Shown: positions 26,073-34,207 of the stretch, piece by piece | Numbering within the stretch: position 1 is the stretch's first letter | How the letters are laid out: the number at the start of each line of letters is the position of its first letter | DNA from: an uncultured Dorea sp. | Lineage (GTDB): Bacteria > Bacillota > Clostridia > Lachnospirales > Lachnospiraceae | Length of the DNA stretch: 46,619 bases | NCBI GenBank assembly: GCA_947652615.1 | Contig: CANTDX010000023.1 | Coordinates: 1-46,619, forward strand | Reading direction: 5' to 3' | Translations under genes and position numbers: made by a program | The notes under the pieces: generated by a model | Databases searched by the model: none | What the model was told of the DNA's origin: nothing | Seen by the model: only the letters and a program-made list of their open reading frames with translations

Positions 26073-27004
26073 TGGAATTAAGCATATTATTGGTACAGCA
26101 GATAGCGGCGATGTTCCTCACGATGGCAATCGGTTATGCCATCGTGAAGATCGGTCTGTTTACGGTGGAGGACAGCAAGGTCATCTCGAATGTGGTTGTC
26201 TATATCTGTTCTCCCTGTGTGGTCATTGACTCTTTTCAGATCGAGCTGACTCCGGATAAGATCAGAGGGCTGCTCCTGTCGATCGCGGCGTCGGTCGCGG
26301 TCCATGTCCTGATGCTTGCAGGAATCAAGCTGGCGGAGAAGCCGTTTCATTTCAACGGGATAGAGAAGGCGTCCATCATATATTCGAATTCCGGATATCT
26401 GATCATCCCGCTGGTGGCGGCTGTACTGGGCAGCGAGTGGGTATTCTATACAACGGCGTATATTATTGTCCAGACCATATTGGTATGGACCCATGGCATC
26501 AGCGTGGTCAATCAGCAGCAGACGAAGGATTACAGGCAGATATTCTTGAATCCGAACCTCATAGCCATTGTGATCGGTATCCTGCTCTTTGTCATGGAGA
26601 TACGCCTTCCGGTGGTGATCGGAAGCTGTGTCAGCGGATTTGGCGATATGATCGCTTCTGCCAGTATGCTGGTCATCGGTATGGTGATCGGTAAAGTAGA
26701 CCTGCTGTGGGTGTTCCGGCAGAAGAGGCCGTATCTGATCTGCCTGTTCCGGCTGGTCGTATTTCCATTGATCGTTGTGTTCGCCTTTGCCTTCGTCGGA
26801 CGGTTCCATGTCCATCCGGATGCAGAGTATATACTTATGATCGTGCTGCTGGCAGTAGCGGCGCCGGCCGGTGCGATCATCACACAGCTTGCCCAGATCT
26901 ATAACAAGGATTCCATGTATGCGAGTGTGATCAATGTGATGTCGGTGGTTTTCTGTATCATTACGATGCCGCTTATGACTTTATTGTATGAGACTATATT
27001 TTAG
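26072..27004 (+). CDS. AEC-family (auxin efflux carrier) transporter
   Basis: 310 residues, almost entirely hydrophobic, with about ten membrane segments split into two five-helix halves. Typical segments are the N-terminal FLTMAIGYAIVKIGLF, a central SVVNQQQTKDYRQIFLNPNL loop leading into NLIAIVIGILLF, and a late VAAPAGAIITQLAQIY. Bacterial members move small organic acids such as malate, or other anions; the substrate cannot be assigned. The ATG overlaps the previous stop by one base (TGATG), so translation is coupled. A strong terminator follows directly. Confidence 0.88.
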   Translation: MELSILLVQQIAAMFLTMAIGYAIVKIGLFTVEDSKVISNVVVYICSPCVVIDSFQIELTPDKIRGLLLSIAASVAVHVLMLAGIKLAEKPFHFNGIEKASIIYSNSGYLIIPLVAAVLGSEWVFYTTAYIIVQTILVWTHGISVVNQQQTKDYRQIFLNPNLIAIVIGILLFVMEIRLPVVIGSCVSGFGDMIASASMLVIGMVIGKVDLLWVFRQKRPYLICLFRLVVFPLIVVFAFAFVGRFHVHPDAEYILMIVLLAVAAPAGAIITQLAQIYNKDSMYASVINVMSVVFCIITMPLMTLLYETIF

Positions 27005-27008
27005 ACAA

Positions 27009-27046
27009 ACAGGCAGATGTGCAGATATAACGGCACATCTGCCTGT
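27009..27046. terminator. Bidirectional terminator hairpin
   Basis: A perfect 14-bp stem, ACAGGCAGATGTGC with GCACATCTGCCTGT, and a 10-nt loop lie between the AEC stop and the end of the minus-strand capA-like gene. T-rich bases lie on both outer sides, though neither run is long. Confidence 0.85.
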
Positions 27047-27048
27047 CT

Positions 27049-28272
27049 TTACCATTGACTGTATCCCTCGATCTTATCCAGGACCCGCTGTTTCTCTGAC
27101 CCGTCCAGTATCGTAGGGCAGTAGTCGTTATAGCCGCTGGCGGAGGACAAGGAGCAGGGGATCATGTTGATATTCTCATCCTTCTTGACTTTCCCGTCTT
27201 CGATGGTGAAGGTCTGCTGAAATATCATGGTGTCCTTATCCTCAGGGTTGGAATTGCCTCCGAAACAGAAATTCCCCAGGCTGTAAGCGATGTATTTGTC
27301 CTTATAACGCTCGATACCCTGCAGAACATGGGGGTGATGGCCGATAACCAGATCCGCCCCCTCATCAATGGCAAGATGTGCCAGGGTCTTCTGAATATCT
27401 GTGGGAGTATATTCTCTCTCATTCCCCCAATGGAAATTGACGATGATGAGCTTCGCGCCGGCTTCTTTCAATGCGGCGATGTTCTCCTTCACCTGCTGCT
27501 GCTTCTCAAGATGGTCGGCAAGCTCGTAGATGCCGGTTAAGCCGACCTTGATGCCCTTGATCTTAAGGATCTTGGCGCGCTCATAACCAAAGGTAGAAAC
27601 CTTGGAAGCCTCTAAGGCGCTGATGGTGTCGGTGTAGCTGGATTCGCCGTAGTCCTTGCTGTGGTTGTTAGCCATATTGGCTGCTTCTACGGAGCTGCCT
27701 GAGAGGATAGCGGCGAATTCCGGAGGCGCCTTGAATGCGAATTGCTTCTCCTGGCGTTCGTCGGAAGCCGTAAGCGTCCCTTCCATGTTCACGATGGACA
27801 GGTCGTCGTTCGTAAGTACCGGGCGGACATTCTGGAAGAAATAATCGGCTCCCTGGGCGTCGAAGTAGGCGTTCAGGCTGGCGGAATAGTCGAAATTCAC
27901 ATCCGTTCCAAGCGTACAGTCTCCCATGGAGCTGACGGTGATGGTGACGGTCTGACCCTCATCTTCTGCGGCATCAGAGCCAAGGGTCAGTTCTTCGATC
28001 TGAACCTTGGAGGTGTCGATCTTCTCTCTGGAACTGCCGGAATCGGCCCCGGCCTGTGTCCCGGTCTCCGGCTTTGGCGTCTTCTTCCAGGAAGATAGAA
28101 GGGCTCGGACGCCCCAGATGAGAATGAAACATAGACAAACCAAAAAAGAGGCGCACAAAATAATGCGGATCTTAAGAATACGGCGGCGCCGTTCCCTCCT
28201 GCGTTTTGCCTCCCGGATGCTGTTTCTGTTTGGATTGTGCGGCGTCTGCCGCGGGTTTCTCATAGTGTTCAT
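27049..28272 (-). CDS. CapA-family (PGA_cap) metallophosphoesterase-like protein
   Basis: 407 residues. A short cytoplasmic N-terminus rich in Arg/Lys (about 20-31) precedes one membrane anchor (about 34-59); the rest is outside the cell after a low-complexity linker. Family motifs: MGDCTLG, VNMEGTLT, ANNHSKDYG, NFHWGNE and GHHPHVLQG. CapA/PgsA proteins act in poly-gamma-glutamate capsule production, but single copies without the cap/pgs synthase genes, as here, are widespread and of unknown role. Start choice is uncertain (28272 or 28263); neither has a good ribosome-binding site. A terminator hairpin sits only 11 nt before the first ATG. Confidence 0.88.
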   Translation of the reverse strand: MNTMRNPRQTPHNPNRNSIREAKRRRERRRRILKIRIILCASFLVCLCFILIWGVRALLSSWKKTPKPETGTQAGADSGSSREKIDTSKVQIEELTLGSDAAEDEGQTVTITVSSMGDCTLGTDVNFDYSASLNAYFDAQGADYFFQNVRPVLTNDDLSIVNMEGTLTASDERQEKQFAFKAPPEFAAILSGSSVEAANMANNHSKDYGESSYTDTISALEASKVSTFGYERAKILKIKGIKVGLTGIYELADHLEKQQQVKENIAALKEAGAKLIIVNFHWGNEREYTPTDIQKTLAHLAIDEGADLVIGHHPHVLQGIERYKDKYIAYSLGNFCFGGNSNPEDKDTMIFQQTFTIEDGKVKKDENINMIPCSLSSASGYNDYCPTILDGSEKQRVLDKIEGYSQW

Positions 28273-28283
28273 CTTTTGATACC

Positions 28284-28309
28284 AAAAAGGCAGTCCATGA
28301 GGACTGCCT
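28284..28309 (-). terminator. Terminator between the P-loop gene and the capA-like gene
   Basis: Read on the minus strand: AGGCAGTCC, loop TCAT, GGACTGCCT, then TTTTT. It lies 35 nt after the P-loop gene stop and only 11 nt before the capA-like start codon. Confidence 0.85.
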
Positions 28310-28344
28310 GATACTCTTCTGAAAATTCAGATCACCGCAGATAA

Positions 28345-28764
28345 TTACAAATAATTACAACCCTCTTCGCTGACTAAGGAAATATCCTTCTTATCGGCGC
28401 TCAGGCTTACAAAGAACTCAATACCGCATTCTGCAGAGATCTTCTTCAGTCTTTCGACAAATTCAGGCACATTGTTCATGGAAATATCAGCATGCTTCAA
28501 GATACCGTCGATAAAGATACATTCAACATCATGGTTCGAACTATACATACCGTATAAGAAACCAATGTACTCGTCGGTATTCGTGATGGAGATGAAATCA
28601 TCCATACAGATGGTACGGATGTCAAATGCAACGCTTGCGGTATCCCGGTGGGTCTTCTTGATAAATACTACGTTACCGTTGCATTCCTTTACCTTCTTGT
28701 TAGCGAGCTCAATCATCTGCTGTGTCTTGCCACTGCCTTTAGGGCCAGTCAATAAATTTACCAT
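28345..28764 (-). CDS. Small P-loop NTPase
   Basis: 139 residues beginning MVNLLTGPKGSGKTQQMIEL, a textbook Walker A near the N-terminus. A Walker B-like strand follows as VECIFIDGIL. There is no membrane segment. Close relatives are common single-copy genes in Clostridia and are sometimes labelled as twitching-motility ATPases, though the length and lack of other PilT motifs make that label unsafe. The function is unknown. GGAGAGG lies upstream of the ATG, and the gene has its own promoter and a terminator behind it. Confidence 0.82.
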   Translation of the reverse strand: MVNLLTGPKGSGKTQQMIELANKKVKECNGNVVFIKKTHRDTASVAFDIRTICMDDFISITNTDEYIGFLYGMYSSNHDVECIFIDGILKHADISMNNVPEFVERLKKISAECGIEFFVSLSADKKDISLVSEEGCNYL

Positions 28765-28827
28765 CGTAAACCTCTCCTTTATGTATCATAATTTACTGAA
28801 ATCATCAGTACGATCTGCTTATTATTC

Positions 28828-28856
28828 ATTATACACTAAAGAGAGGAGAGGAACAA
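28828..28856 (-). promoter_or_regulatory. Promoter of the small P-loop gene
   Basis: On the minus strand TTGTTC (28851-28856) and TATAAT (28828-28833) are spaced 17 nt. The start codon is 64 nt further on. Confidence 0.6.
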
Positions 28857-28890
28857 CCAAAAATATCACTTTTATAAAGGAAAATACTAC

Positions 28891-28919
28891 TTGACTTATT
28901 TTGGCATTCTTCTTATAAT
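28891..28919 (+). promoter_or_regulatory. Promoter of leuS
   Basis: TTGACT (28891-28896) and TATAAT (28914-28919) with a 17-nt spacer. Transcription should start near 28926, leaving a leader of about 110 nt. It diverges from the promoter of the small P-loop gene. Confidence 0.85.
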
Positions 28920-28939
28920 AAGTAAGGAATTCGAGTGTG

Positions 28940-28981
28940 AGCCTTTTCGTCTCTCAGGCAGGGGGGATGGGAAGGCTTTTT
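28940..28981 (+). terminator. Terminator-like hairpin in the leuS leader (attenuator candidate)
   Basis: AGCCTTTTC (28940-28948) pairs with GGGAAGGCT (28969-28977), allowing two G-U pairs; an inner TCTCTC pairs with GGGGGA. A run TTTTT follows. It lies between the promoter and leuS, so transcription could stop before the gene. The leader lacks the T-box sequence TGGNACCGCG and is too short for a T-box. Confidence 0.65.
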
Positions 28982-29036
28982 ATACCTAAATGCGGAGTGC
29001 GGTTTGACAGGCTCCGGGAAAGAGAGGAAGTAAGAT

Positions 29037-31466
29037 ATGTCTAAGATCCCTTATAACCATAAGGCAATCGAGAAGAAATGGCGTGAGAACTGGGAGAAGA
29101 ACCCGGTGAATGTCAAGGTGGGCGCAGACGGCAGGGAGCGTCAGAAGTACTACTGTCTGGATATGTTTCCATATCCGTCAGGGAATGGTCTCCATGTAGG
29201 ACACTGGAGAGGGTATGTGATCTCCGATGTATGGAGCAGATACAAGCTGCAGCAGGGATATTATATCATCCACCCGATGGGATGGGATGCGTTCGGCCTT
29301 CCGGCTGAGAACTATGCCATCAAGATGGGTGTTCATCCGGCGATCTCTACCGCTGAGAATGTGAAGAATATCAAGAAGCAGATCAATGAGATCGCGGCTC
29401 TCTATGACTGGGACCGGGAAGTGAATACGACGGACCCGGAATTCTATAAATGGACGCAGTGGATCTTCGTGAAGATGTTCAAGGAAGGGCTGGCCTATGA
29501 GAAGGAGTTCCCGATCAACTGGTGCCCGTCCTGTAAGACAGGCCTTGCCAATGAAGAAGTGGTGAACGGTAAGTGCGAGCGATGCGGAGCGGAAGTGACG
29601 AAGAAGAACCTGCGTCAGTGGATGCTCAAGATCACCGCATATGCGGAGCGCCTGCTGAACGACTTAGATAAGCTTGACTGGCCGGAGAAGGTCAAGAAGA
29701 TGCAGTCCGACTGGATCGGCAAATCCTACGGAGCAGAGGTTGAATTCCCGATTGAGGGCCGAAGCGAGAAGATTACAGTCTATACTACAAGGCCGGATAC
29801 CCTGTACGGGGCGACATTTATGGTACTGGCTCCGGAGCATGAGCTGGCGAAGAGCCTGGCAACCGATGAGACGTTAGAGGCGGTTGAGAAGTACATTTTA
29901 GATGCATCCATGAAGTCGAATGTGGACCGTATGCAGGATAAGGAGAAGACGGGTGTATTCACCGGAAGCTATGCCATCAACCCGCTGAATGGGGAGAAGA
30001 CCCCGATCTGGCTGTCGGATTATGTTCTGGCTGATTATGGTACGGGTGCGATCATGTGTGTTCCTGCCCACGATGACCGTGACTTTGAGTTCGCGACGAA
30101 GTTTGGTATTCCGATCGTCCAGGTTATTGCCAAAGACGGCAAAGAGATCGAACATATGACAGAAGCTTATACGGAGGCAAGCGGCACCATGATCAATTCC
30201 GGCGAGTGGAATGGCATGGAGTCGGCAGTCCTTAAGAAGGAAGCGCCTCATATCATAGAAGAACGGGGAATCGGACGTGCAACCGTGAATTATAAGCTGC
30301 GCGACTGGGTATTTTCCCGTCAGCGCTACTGGGGCGAGCCGATTCCGATCGTGCACTGTCCGGACTGCGGCAATGTCCCGGTGCCGGAAGAAGAGCTTCC
30401 GCTTAGACTGCCGGAGGTAGAGTCCTATGAGCCGACAGGAACAGGGGAGTCTCCGCTTGCCGGAATTGAGGAGTGGGTCAACTGTAAGTGCCCGGTGTGC
30501 GGCAAGCCTGCCAAGCGCGAGACCAACACCATGCCTCAGTGGGCGGGTTCTTCCTGGTATTTCCTGCGCTATGTGGACAATCATAATGACAAGGAACTGG
30601 TATCCAGAGAGAAGGCAGACGCAATGCTTCCGGTAGATATGTATATCGGCGGCGTGGAGCATGCGGTGCTTCACCTTCTGTATTCCCGGTTCTACACCAA
30701 GTTCCTGTGCGATATCGGTGCGGTTGATTTCGACGAGCCGTTCCAGAAGCTTTTTAACCAGGGGATGATCACCGGCAAGAACGGGATCAAGATGAGCAAG
30801 TCCAAGGGGAATGTGGTATCTCCGGATGATCTGGTAAGGGATTACGGCTGTGACTCTCTTAGGATGTATGAGCTGTTCGTGGGACCGCCGGAGCTGGATG
30901 CCGAGTGGGATGACCGCGGGATCGACGGCGTGAACCGTTTCCTGAAGCGTGTATGGAATCTTGTGATGGACAGTAAGGATGCGGATATCAAGGCGTCTAA
31001 GGCTATGATCAAGGAGCGTCACCGTCTGGTATGCGATATCACGAAGCGTCTGGAGAGTTTCAGCCTGAATACGGCGATCTCCGGGTTCATGGAGCATAAC
31101 AATAACCTGATTGAGATCGCGAAGAAGGAAGGCGGCGTTGATAAGGAGACATTGTCTACGATGGCAGTGCTGATGTCTCCGTTTGCTCCGCATATCGCAG
31201 AGGAGATCTGGGAGCAGTTAGGGCATGAGGGCAGTGTGTTTGCCGCCGGATGGCCGACCTATGACGAAGAGATGATGAAGGATGATGAGATCGAGGTTCC
31301 GGTACAGATCAACGGCAAGACAAGGGCCGTGATCTCTGTGGCGGCGGATATCTCCAAGGAAGATGCGATCGCGGCCGGGAAGGCGGCAATTGCAGATAAG
31401 CTGACGGGGAATATCGTGAAAGAGATCTATGTTCCGAAGAAGATCATTAATATTGTGCAGAAATAA
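29037..31466 (+). CDS. leuS: Leucyl-tRNA synthetase
   Basis: 809 residues, the usual length. It charges tRNA-Leu with leucine. Class I signatures are clear: HVGH (53-56) in YPSGNGLHVGHWRGYV and KMSKS (585-589). Zinc-type cysteines occur in WCPSCKTG and KCERCGAE, and again in CPDCGNVP and CPVCGKPA. The CP1 editing domain includes TTRPDTLYGATFMVLAPEH. The anticodon-binding domain and the C-terminal domain (VQINGKTRAVISV) are complete. ATG 29037 has GAGAGGAA upstream. It is transcribed alone from a strong promoter, with a leader hairpin that may regulate it. Confidence 0.97.
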   Translation: MSKIPYNHKAIEKKWRENWEKNPVNVKVGADGRERQKYYCLDMFPYPSGNGLHVGHWRGYVISDVWSRYKLQQGYYIIHPMGWDAFGLPAENYAIKMGVHPAISTAENVKNIKKQINEIAALYDWDREVNTTDPEFYKWTQWIFVKMFKEGLAYEKEFPINWCPSCKTGLANEEVVNGKCERCGAEVTKKNLRQWMLKITAYAERLLNDLDKLDWPEKVKKMQSDWIGKSYGAEVEFPIEGRSEKITVYTTRPDTLYGATFMVLAPEHELAKSLATDETLEAVEKYILDASMKSNVDRMQDKEKTGVFTGSYAINPLNGEKTPIWLSDYVLADYGTGAIMCVPAHDDRDFEFATKFGIPIVQVIAKDGKEIEHMTEAYTEASGTMINSGEWNGMESAVLKKEAPHIIEERGIGRATVNYKLRDWVFSRQRYWGEPIPIVHCPDCGNVPVPEEELPLRLPEVESYEPTGTGESPLAGIEEWVNCKCPVCGKPAKRETNTMPQWAGSSWYFLRYVDNHNDKELVSREKADAMLPVDMYIGGVEHAVLHLLYSRFYTKFLCDIGAVDFDEPFQKLFNQGMITGKNGIKMSKSKGNVVSPDDLVRDYGCDSLRMYELFVGPPELDAEWDDRGIDGVNRFLKRVWNLVMDSKDADIKASKAMIKERHRLVCDITKRLESFSLNTAISGFMEHNNNLIEIAKKEGGVDKETLSTMAVLMSPFAPHIAEEIWEQLGHEGSVFAAGWPTYDEEMMKDDEIEVPVQINGKTRAVISVAADISKEDAIAAGKAAIADKLTGNIVKEIYVPKKIINIVQK

Positions 31467-31504
31467 TTCTACCTGTATGGTTGGAACGTTGTTCAAATGT
31501 ATAA

Positions 31505-31541
31505 GAAAAAACTGGGATGCAGACAGTTTATCTGCATCCCA
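31505..31541. terminator. Terminator between leuS and the convergent ATPase gene
   Basis: An 11-bp perfect stem, TGGGATGCAGA with TCTGCATCCCA and a 7-nt loop. On the minus strand it is followed by CAGTTTTTTC, so it ends the minus-strand ATPase gene well; the plus-strand side has no good T-run, so its effect on leuS is less sure. Confidence 0.8.
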
Positions 31542-31568
31542 ATGAAAAATACGGGTATTTTCACACTC

Positions 31569-33197
31569 TTATACTACAACTTCTAGGATTGTTTTACCAT
31601 TACAATGAATCTCTTTCATCCCTGTCTTTTTATTTTTGTTAAAGTTGAAGCTTAAGAGATAACCTTTATCCAAGGCATAGCCATCCAGATATCTTACCAG
31701 TTGCAATTCTCCGCGCCGATTATACTCTTCTCCATGCCAGATCTTCATTTCAACCACCTGTTGTTGTCCAAGGTAGTCGATCACTACATCTGTCCGGCGC
31801 AGATCTCTGGTGCGGGCCTCAATATAGTAATTTCCCACGCCATTAATAATTGGTTTTAAATATGTCAAAAAAATGCGCCGTCCATGTTCCTCCAGAAAAG
31901 ATACATCACTGTCTCCATAAATCTCTGTAAAATGAATCATGAATTTCTTCATTACCAGATCCATGTTCAAAATACCGCCGGATGTAAATTGATTCCTGTC
32001 AAAACTTGCGGTATCTGCCAGCTTATTTTCTGCTATATCCTCTGAGAGATAGCGGTTGTATAACCGTGTTTCAAAGATACGATTGGACACTGCAACAAGC
32101 CCGTCTTCGTTTTTCAAATAACCAAACATCGTTCCCAGATTTATTGCATGCTCATCCGGGCTGTACGGAATCTTTTTCCCGTTGAACAGGATCAGGCGAA
32201 TGATGTTATCCAGTTCTCTTGAATCAGAGAGTTTCTTCCCCATATCGTCAAACAGAGTATTCTGTTCGTTCAGGAGTTGTTTTACTGCATCCAAGATAGT
32301 ATCGTTCGTCCATTTGTAATATCTGTTGTCGGGTGCTTCATTTAAGCGCGTGGCAGAAGATACAGATTGCCCAGATGACTCTACAGTAGCTTCCTCAGCT
32401 AATTGACAAATACGGGATACCAGAAAAGGATATCCTCCTGTATAATCGTAGATTAACTGTGCAATTGCGTCTATATCCATGATCGCGTTCCTGTCATCCT
32501 TATATTCAGTCAGCATCCCGGCGATATCCTTTGGAGAAAAATTCATATCTACTGTAAATTTTGCAGCAATGTTCCACGGACTATTGTATATAGATTCTTT
32601 ACCTTTTTTTATCTTTAGTTTCAAATTCTTGATATCATATACACCTGCAAGAATCACGGAACGGAAGGTTGGCCGACTTCTTCGTTTCATATACTTATCC
32701 CGCAGCATTCCAAGAAAATCTAGAAAAACCTCCTGATTTGAGGCCTGGTCAACCTCATCAATAATGAAAATGACAGGTTTTTCGGATTCTTTGCAGATCA
32801 ATGAGAAGAAGTTGGAAAGAGTGCGAAGATCCGGTCTTGCATCATTAAGGCTCATGCGATAACATTCTGTTTGAATCACATCTGAAACTTCACTGGTTTC
32901 CCCGTAATAGATCACATCATAGAGCAGTCCGTATACTTTGCGGCAGAACGACCATTCGTCCTTGTATGAGGAACTCCCCAGCCCTTCAAAGCTGATGGAA
33001 AAGATCTGATATACAGAAGAGAACCTTTGCGCCAGCATATGAAGGGTGGTCGTCTTGCCATATTGCCTTGCCCGGTTCATAACGAAATACTTCCCGTCAT
33101 CAATTAATGTCTGAATCTGTTCCAGACGGTTATCGATATTTACCATATAATGTTCATCCGGATAGCAGAGTCCATCCACATTGAATCGTTTTCCCAT
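31569..33197 (-). CDS. AAA-like ATPase with C-terminal PD-(D/E)XK-like domain (copy 2, divergent)
   Basis: 542 residues. The N-terminal DGLCYPDEHYMVNI is typical of an AAA-like family related to, but distinct from, copies 1 and 3. The Walker A is NRARQYGKTT (41-50), lacking the usual first glycine; Walker B is VIFIIDEVD (142-150). After a winged-helix-like middle, the C-terminus has a nuclease-type core: D470 or D474 in DVVIDYLG and E483-M-K485 in VVEMKIWHG. The ATG has GGGAGG upstream and its own promoter. It is divergent from the membrane TPR-like gene and ends at a strong terminator. The biological role is unknown; defence or mobile-element maintenance is speculation. Confidence 0.85.
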   Translation of the reverse strand: MGKRFNVDGLCYPDEHYMVNIDNRLEQIQTLIDDGKYFVMNRARQYGKTTTLHMLAQRFSSVYQIFSISFEGLGSSSYKDEWSFCRKVYGLLYDVIYYGETSEVSDVIQTECYRMSLNDARPDLRTLSNFFSLICKESEKPVIFIIDEVDQASNQEVFLDFLGMLRDKYMKRRSRPTFRSVILAGVYDIKNLKLKIKKGKESIYNSPWNIAAKFTVDMNFSPKDIAGMLTEYKDDRNAIMDIDAIAQLIYDYTGGYPFLVSRICQLAEEATVESSGQSVSSATRLNEAPDNRYYKWTNDTILDAVKQLLNEQNTLFDDMGKKLSDSRELDNIIRLILFNGKKIPYSPDEHAINLGTMFGYLKNEDGLVAVSNRIFETRLYNRYLSEDIAENKLADTASFDRNQFTSGGILNMDLVMKKFMIHFTEIYGDSDVSFLEEHGRRIFLTYLKPIINGVGNYYIEARTRDLRRTDVVIDYLGQQQVVEMKIWHGEEYNRRGELQLVRYLDGYALDKGYLLSFNFNKNKKTGMKEIHCNGKTILEVVV

Positions 33198-33235
33198 GCG
33201 TTACCTCCCAAGTTATATCCTGTAATGATATCTTC

Positions 33236-33264
33236 ATTATAGACATTTTTTGCCTGGGTGTAAA
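33236..33264 (-). promoter_or_regulatory. Promoter of the copy 2 ATPase gene
   Basis: On the minus strand TTTACA (33259-33264) and TATAAT (33236-33241) with a 17-nt spacer, 38 nt before the start codon. Confidence 0.65.
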
Positions 33265-33355
33265 CATTGAAAAATTCTTTTCAGATTTACAGGATTGTGT
33301 TAGTATGAGGATATGTAAATCTATTGGTCTAAGAATCAGGAGGAGGTATTTCCAG

Positions 33356-34207
33356 ATGGAGTTGGAGGTAAAGAGAAGAAAAGCACAGATATATATACAG
33401 CAAGGGATTGGAGTGGGGATCATTGTCCTTGCCGCTGTCTATCTTTTTTACATGACGTTACGGATAGAATCTTACTATTTGCTGATGGCGTTTGGCAGAG
33501 GGGTTTTATTTCTTACGAATATCAGCATCGGTATTGTCTATATATTGATCGTGGTGATCGGCGCCCTTGTTATGCGGTTTGCCGCCGTTAGGCTTCATTC
33601 GATCCTCACGAAAGAATGTGATCCATACCTATACGAGGCATGTATCAGCGGACAGAGCCGCCTGGTATTCAAGGACAGGCTGCTTGTGAATCTGGCGCTG
33701 GCACAGCATTCTCAGGGAGATTATGAGCGTGCATGGAGGACGCTTCAGGAGATCAATGTTCATAGAATTAAGGGGGCTTTCCGTGCCAATTATTATATCC
33801 TATTGTCGGACCAGTATTTCAAGCGGGGAATGGGAGAGCAGGTGAGAGGGCTGGAGGAAGCATTTCGCCATAGTATCAGAGGGAAGAGGGATCAGAAGTT
33901 TTTTGAGATGCTCTGTGCGGGGAATAATCTTATCAGGGCGCTTGAGAACAAGGATTATCAAGCAGCGGCAGAATTCCTGCAGAAGAGGATCGAACTGAAC
34001 GGGACGGTATCGCATACCTGGATGCGTGTGGGATATGCATTCAAAGAAGCACAGATTTACCTGGGGTTGGGGGAGAAGGAGAGCGCCCGGATGAAGCTTG
34101 AGTATGTGGCTTTAAACGGCGGGCGGATGTGGATCGCGACGGAGGCACGGCGGCTGCTGAGTAATGATATGAATGAAGGGGAGGAAATGCATGGGAACCT
34201 ATCTTAA
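33356..34207 (+). CDS. Membrane protein with TPR-like C-terminal domain, function unknown
   Basis: 283 residues from ATG 33356, chosen because AGGAGGAGG lies upstream; the in-frame ATG at 33305 has no ribosome-binding site. Two membrane segments (about 12-34 and 47-77) are followed by about 200 helical residues with a repeat-like pattern (LALAQHSQGDYERAWRTLQE, ALENKDYQAAAEFLQKRIEL, AQIYLGLGEKESARMKLEY) resembling tetratricopeptide repeats. No enzyme motif is seen. TPR-like domains usually bind partner proteins. Its last 17 nt overlap the start of the copy 3 ATPase gene, so the two are cotranscribed. Whether the products interact is unknown. Confidence 0.8.
   Translation: MELEVKRRKAQIYIQQGIGVGIIVLAAVYLFYMTLRIESYYLLMAFGRGVLFLTNISIGIVYILIVVIGALVMRFAAVRLHSILTKECDPYLYEACISGQSRLVFKDRLLVNLALAQHSQGDYERAWRTLQEINVHRIKGAFRANYYILLSDQYFKRGMGEQVRGLEEAFRHSIRGKRDQKFFEMLCAGNNLIRALENKDYQAAAEFLQKRIELNGTVSHTWMRVGYAFKEAQIYLGLGEKESARMKLEYVALNGGRMWIATEARRLLSNDMNEGEEMHGNLS

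Noticed and set aside
26087..26815. A 242-codon minus-strand open frame opposite the AEC transporter.
   Set aside because: It is the antisense of a well-supported membrane gene and encodes a Gln/Asp/His/Arg-rich sequence without family features.
28920..29036. T-box riboswitch before leuS.
   Set aside because: The leader is too short, and neither the T-box sequence nor the Stem I motifs are present.
29898..31193. A 431-codon open frame on the minus strand opposite leuS.
   Set aside because: It mirrors the codon bias of leuS, has a composition rich in His, Arg and Leu, no recognisable domain and no ribosome-binding site.
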